Source of the DNA: an uncultured Desulfovibrio sp.
GTDB lineage: Bacteria; Desulfobacterota; Desulfovibrionia; Desulfovibrionales; Desulfovibrionaceae
Assembly (NCBI GenBank): GCA_913063155.1
Contig: CAJXYU010000006.1
Coordinates: 124,001 to 188,000 of the forward strand
DNA length: 64,000 nucleotides
Direction of reading: 5' to 3'
Shown: one piece after another, positions 60,185 to 64,000 of the stretch
Position numbering within the stretch: position 1 is the first letter of the stretch
Layout: each line of letters begins with the position of its first letter
Notes under the pieces: generated by a model
The model's database searches: none
The model's input: the letters and a program-made list of their open reading frames with translations, nothing else
What the model was told of the DNA's origin: nothing
Position numbers and translations under genes: made by a program

Positions 60185-63100
60185 TCAGCCTTGATGCTTG
60201 TGCCCGGAATCGATGATGTACTGAATGAGGTGGTCCGAGGAGCTGTCCGCGTCAAAATGGGACTCGAAGGCGCTCAGATCGGCGCGATCGACGCCGTGCA
60301 GATCAACGGCCACTTCCTTGCCGTGGGAATCCACCGCCAACAACCGGGCAATGTCGTTGGTGTCATCGAAAGAAATCTTCTGAAGGGTCAGGTCTTCATG
60401 CAGCTTGATGAGGTCATCGCCCACATGGTAGGTGGAGCCTCCGCCGGAATCATCACCCAGGGCCGAAGGCGCGATGTATATGGTATCTCTTCCCGCGCCG
60501 CTGTCCACGGAATCCACGCCGTCCCCCACCACGAAGGTGTCGTTACCGGCTCCGCCGTGGAAAGTATCGTTGCCCGAACCACCGTACATCAGGTCATGGC
60601 CCGAACCACCATTGAGCAAATCCGCGCCGTCCCCGCCATGCAAAGTGTCGTTGCCGCGACCGCCGTAGAGGGTGTCGTCGCCCTCGCCGCCGTACAACCT
60701 GTCGTGGCCCTGACCGCCTTTAATCAGATCCGCGCCGTCCCCGCCGTACAAGGTATCCCCACCCTGACCGCCGAAAATGGTATCGTTGCCGTCCCCGCCA
60801 TGGATGAAGTCATGGCCGGTGCCGCCGTCGATCAGGTCCGCACCGTGATCGCCTGATATGATGTCGTTACCTTCCTGACCGTAGATGATGTCGTCGCCGT
60901 CCCCTCCGCTGATGATGTCGTGACCGCTGTTCCTGCCGTGGCCTTCGGAATCCAGGACCTCGCCCCCCAGTTCGGTATGATGCGTCCTGATGTACTCGAC
61001 GGTCTGCTCTCTGGTCCAGCCGTGGTGGGCCTCCAGTTCCTCAAAGACCTTCCAGCCCGAACCGTCGGGCAGGTCGATGCCGTACGCATGGGCCAGGGCG
61101 CTGGTGTCCATGGCGTCACCAAAGATGATGTCGTTTCCGGCGCCGCCGTTCAGGACTTCGGAACCGGCATCCTGCAGGTGCAGCGTTTCCTTGACGATAG
61201 CTGCAAGGGTCTGCTCCAGATCGGAACTGTTCTGCAACAACAATGCGTTGCCGCTACTGTCGATGGCGTCCATGAGCTCGCCGGTGGTGTCGACCCAATT
61301 GCCGTTCAGATAGATCCCGGCGCCATACAGCTCGCTGCCGGGATTCATGCCGACGCCCACTGCGGTCAGGCTGTCCACGACCGACTGCAGCGCCGCGACA
61401 TCATTCACATGGTCGGCATTCTTCCAATGGTGCCACCAGCTGTCCTTTTGCCCGAACATCTGATCGAGGGCGTCCTGAACGTCCGAGGTATGCCCCCCGC
61501 CGGAGGTAGGGCCGTTGTATTCCCCGTAGTTGGAGTCGGTGGGAACGCCGTCGGAGATAAGCAAGGCATGGGTCTGGTCAGCAGCCGGAGCATGGTTTTC
61601 GATCCACTCCTTGGCTTCCATCAGGGCGTCTTCGTAGTTGGTGCCCCCATATGCATGCAGGCCGTTGATGAACTGCTTGGCCGCCTCAACGCTGCCACCC
61701 TGGGTAAGCGTAAAAGTCCGGGCTCCATCCACCTGGGTATCAAAGGTCATGAGGCGAAGTGTGACGGTGCCGCCCTTGGCATCCACCTCGCTTTGCAGAG
61801 AATCGATCATATGCAGCATGGAGCTCTTGAGGTCGGCCATCCTTTGGCCTTCCATGGAGCCGGAGGTGTCCATCATGACCACATAATTGTAGTCTTGGGG
61901 AATCGTAACGGAACCGGAGTGCACGCCGCCGGGATCGCCGGATATCACATCGTCGCCGGCGCCGCCTTCTATCGGGGCGTGGTCGTTGCCCGGGGCGCCG
62001 ATAATCACATGTCCGGGGTCGTTGCTGCCGTCGATGGTGATCGTGAGTTCGGCGGTCTGAGTGCCGCCCTGACCGTCAGACACCGTGTAGGTAAAAGTCT
62101 CGGAAAGATGCTGGCCGTCGTGCAATCCCTGCACCGTATCACTGCCGCTATCCAACACATAGGTGTAGGAGCCGTCGGCGTTGATGACAACCTTGCCGTA
62201 TTCTCCCTGAATTTCGGTACCTACTTGATCCTGTTCGCCATCCACACCGACAACGGTCAAAGTACCGCCGTCAACATCACTGTCATTATCGAGCACGTTT
62301 CCGAAAACAGGATTATGGGTATCTTCACCGATGTTGATGTGGTCGGCGTTGGCGATAGGCGCGTCGTTGCCGCCAGTGACAGTGATGGTCAACTCGCCCG
62401 TGTCGGTGGCCCCCGCCTCGTCCGTCACCTCATAGGTCACGGTCACTTCGGCGGTCTCGCCCTCGGCCAGATAGTCGTAGCCGGAAGCGTCGAAGGTGTA
62501 GGAGCCGTCCTCGTTGAACGTCAGACCGTCGGGAGCGGCGCCGGTGAGGGCGTAGACAAGATTATCGGCGGAAGTCTCGGCGTCCGTGGCCACAACCTGC
62601 CCGCTCACAGTGCCGTTCTCGGCTACCGTGCTGGAGGCGTCCGTGGCAACAGGGCCGTCGTTGCCGCCAGTGACAGTGATGGTCAGCTCGCCCGTGTCGG
62701 TGGCCCCCGCCTCGTCCGTCACCTCATAGGTCACGGTCACTTCGGCGGTCTCGCCCTCGGCCAGATAGTCGTAGCCGGAAGCGTCGAAGGTGTAGGAGCC
62801 GTCCTCGTTGAACGTCAGACCGTCGGGAGCGGCGCCGGTGAGGGCGTAGACAAGATTATCGGCGGAAGTCTCGGCGTCCGTGGCCACAACCTGCCCGCTC
62901 ACAGTGCCGTTCTCGGCTACCGTGCTGGAGGCGTCCGTGGCAACAGGGCCGTCGTTGCCGCCAGTGACAGTGATGGTCAACTCGCCCGTGTCGGTGGCCC
63001 CCGCCTCGTCCGTCACCTCATAGGTCACGGTCACTTCGGCGGTCTCGCCCTCGGCCAGATAGTCGTAGCCGGAAGCGTCGAAGGTGTAGGAACCGTCCTC

Positions 63101-63994
63101 GTTGAACGTCAGACCGTCGGGCGCGGCGCCGGTAAGTGCGTAGTGCAATTCGGCCGCGCTGTGATCCACGTCCGTGGCCGTCACCTGACCGCTGATGGAA
63201 AAATCCTCCTGAACGGCATTCGTGTCGTCCTCGGCGACCGGAGCATCATTCACCGGGTTCACTGTGATCACACCGGTGGAGGAAACGGAAAAATCGCCGT
63301 CAGAGACGGTAAAGGAAAGGGCGACTTCGCCGTTGAAATCCTGATCAGGAGTAAAAAGCCATGTCCCATTGGCAATCTGCGTCAGGGTGCCGCCGTCCAC
63401 GGAAATCTGGGAGACGCTCAATACTGCGTCCCCGTTCGGGTCGCTGACGACCGAAAGAATCTGGGATTCAGTGATGACGGTGGACGTGTCCTCGTCCAAA
63501 GTCAGAAAAAGCGAACCGGTCACGGTGGGAGCGGAGGTATTCCCCGGATCGGTACTGTGCGCATCCGTGCTCAATGCACGGCCGGAATCAAAATCGTTCC
63601 CGTAGACAGGATCGCCTTGGGTGCCGAGACTGTCGGTCCCGGCATAGAGCGTCCCGATATCATCCAGGTATTCTCCGACGCCGCTTCCGCCCCCGGAACC
63701 GCCCGCCGCAGTTTCAAGTTCATCCCCGTTCTGAAAAGCGAAAAGATAGACATCCCCGGGAACGACTTCACCGCCCATCAATTCGAAGACAGGCAGGGAA
63801 TCGTCCTGTGCATGCGGCAAATAATTATTGATTACAACGGTTCCTTGCCCTTCGACGGTGATGACGAGATCGTTTCCTCTGCCGATGAAAACCGCATCAT
63901 TCACGTCAAAACCGAAGGAGAAAAGCTGCCCGGCGGCAATATCGTACTCGACGATCTGCCCCTTGCCGGGCAGGAGAAGCGGCGTTTCGGCCAT
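60185..63994 (-). CDS. Type I-secreted RTX adhesin with cadherin-like repeats and a VWA domain
   Basis: This 1269-residue protein starts at the ATG at 63994, six bases from the window edge; an upstream extension cannot be excluded. An N-terminal module (1-80) matches those of LapA-like retained adhesins. A cadherin-like domain (about 165-250) precedes three almost identical 98-residue cadherin-like repeats (249-542). A VWA domain has the MIDAS motif DTSGS near residue 703. RTX nonapeptides (GGDGDDIIYG-type) lie at about 670-690, 950-966 and 1020-1150. A C-terminal secretion region ends in SGHKHQG. It should be exported by a type I system and bind Ca2+ for surface adhesion or biofilm formation. 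The secretion genes are not in the window. Confidence 0.92.
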   Translation of the reverse strand: MAETPLLLPGKGQIVEYDIAAGQLFSFGFDVNDAVFIGRGNDLVITVEGQGTVVINNYLPHAQDDSLPVFELMGGEVVPGDVYLFAFQNGDELETAAGGSGGGSGVGEYLDDIGTLYAGTDSLGTQGDPVYGNDFDSGRALSTDAHSTDPGNTSAPTVTGSLFLTLDEDTSTVITESQILSVVSDPNGDAVLSVSQISVDGGTLTQIANGTWLFTPDQDFNGEVALSFTVSDGDFSVSSTGVITVNPVNDAPVAEDDTNAVQEDFSISGQVTATDVDHSAAELHYALTGAAPDGLTFNEDGSYTFDASGYDYLAEGETAEVTVTYEVTDEAGATDTGELTITVTGGNDGPVATDASSTVAENGTVSGQVVATDAETSADNLVYALTGAAPDGLTFNEDGSYTFDASGYDYLAEGETAEVTVTYEVTDEAGATDTGELTITVTGGNDGPVATDASSTVAENGTVSGQVVATDAETSADNLVYALTGAAPDGLTFNEDGSYTFDASGYDYLAEGETAEVTVTYEVTDEAGATDTGELTITVTGGNDAPIANADHINIGEDTHNPVFGNVLDNDSDVDGGTLTVVGVDGEQDQVGTEIQGEYGKVVINADGSYTYVLDSGSDTVQGLHDGQHLSETFTYTVSDGQGGTQTAELTITIDGSNDPGHVIIGAPGNDHAPIEGGAGDDVISGDPGGVHSGSVTIPQDYNYVVMMDTSGSMEGQRMADLKSSMLHMIDSLQSEVDAKGGTVTLRLMTFDTQVDGARTFTLTQGGSVEAAKQFINGLHAYGGTNYEDALMEAKEWIENHAPAADQTHALLISDGVPTDSNYGEYNGPTSGGGHTSDVQDALDQMFGQKDSWWHHWKNADHVNDVAALQSVVDSLTAVGVGMNPGSELYGAGIYLNGNWVDTTGELMDAIDSSGNALLLQNSSDLEQTLAAIVKETLHLQDAGSEVLNGGAGNDIIFGDAMDTSALAHAYGIDLPDGSGWKVFEELEAHHGWTREQTVEYIRTHHTELGGEVLDSEGHGRNSGHDIISGGDGDDIIYGQEGNDIISGDHGADLIDGGTGHDFIHGGDGNDTIFGGQGGDTLYGGDGADLIKGGQGHDRLYGGEGDDTLYGGRGNDTLHGGDGADLLNGGSGHDLMYGGSGNDTFHGGAGNDTFVVGDGVDSVDSGAGRDTIYIAPSALGDDSGGGSTYHVGDDLIKLHEDLTLQKISFDDTNDIARLLAVDSHGKEVAVDLHGVDRADLSAFESHFDADSSSDHLIQYIIDSGHKHQG
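62367..63248 (-). repeat. Three tandem 294-bp repeats in the adhesin gene
   Basis: Three units of exactly 294 bp (98 codons) begin at 62367, 62661 and 62955. The first two in coordinate order encode identical 98-residue sequences and differ by very few bases. The third (N-terminal in the protein) diverges over its first 30 codons. This indicates recent duplication and makes copy-number change by recombination likely. Confidence 0.93.
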
Positions 63995-64000
63995 CGTATC

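Noticed and set aside
60540..60930. Regularly spaced repeats that could suggest a CRISPR array
   Set aside because: They are in frame and encode RTX nonapeptides (GGxGxDxxx); the spacing is 27 bases per unit without unique spacers.

Overview
The window looks like part of a chromosome of a Desulfovibrionales-type sulfate reducer, most like Desulfovibrio/Pseudodesulfovibrio. This is inferred from moderately high GC, Gram-negative envelope genes, abundant two-component, chemotaxis and sigma54 regulation, a GAF gene directly upstream of gap, tandem ferredoxin-nitroreductases, and a complete GAK-type cluster, a gene set I associate mainly with these bacteria. I saw no rRNA, tRNA, insertion sequence, phage gene or CRISPR array.

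Layout, left to right. (1) 1-4757: a glycerol-3-phosphate-type ABC importer operon (ugpB-ugpA-ugpE-ugpC), minus strand, ending in a SorC-family regulator cut by the window edge. A repeated 9-mer upstream of ugpB is a candidate operator. (2) 5070-12222: an outer-membrane barrel protein, a PAS histidine kinase, three tandem periplasmic solute-binding paralogues without a permease, an HD phosphohydrolase and two tandem ferredoxin-nitroreductases. (3) 12607-19287: an orphan response regulator, then a left-handed beta-helix protein, an SLC13 permease, a CBS protein and a degenerate receiver protein. The last four form a minus-strand unit behind a good sigma54 promoter. Next to it lie a sigma54 activator gene and a NifX-like gene, with shared candidate operator sequences. 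(4) 19410-33700: the PA2779/PA2778/TPR cassette, gap with a GAF gene, a hydrolase, NhaA, an MCP, YwbE, a LysE-type exporter, another solute-binding protein, and a BMP-type lipoprotein translationally coupled to a histidine kinase.

(5) 34015-41766 is the most interesting region: a nine-gene plus-strand operon with its own promoter, a palindrome near the start site and a strong terminator. It encodes an XXXCH-type protein, a PHP-like metal phosphoesterase, two amphi-Trp proteins (one with a long Lys/Ala/Pro tail), a PhoU-phosphotransferase fusion, an ATP-grasp ligase, an HprK-related kinase, a CofD-related protein and a small unknown protein. This matches what annotators have called the GAK system. 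I know of no established function for it. Its enzymes suggest ATP-dependent ligation and phosphorylation or phospho-transfer on a protein or cofactor.

(6) 42470-51035: a six-gene operon of exported proteins: a beta-helix/TPR lipoprotein, a DUF4384 protein, a TPR/SLH lipoprotein, an LPP20-like protein, a SpoIID/LytB-type protein and a caspase-PEGA protein. It looks like an envelope machine with a peptidoglycan enzyme and a caspase-type protease. (7) 51039-60170: a methyltransferase, a TetR-adaptor-RND efflux operon, a flavin reductase divergent from a LysR gene, a second HD protein and a Crp/Fnr regulator. (8) 60185-63994: a large calcium-binding type I-secreted adhesin with cadherin-like repeats of 294 bp, a von Willebrand A domain and RTX nonapeptides.
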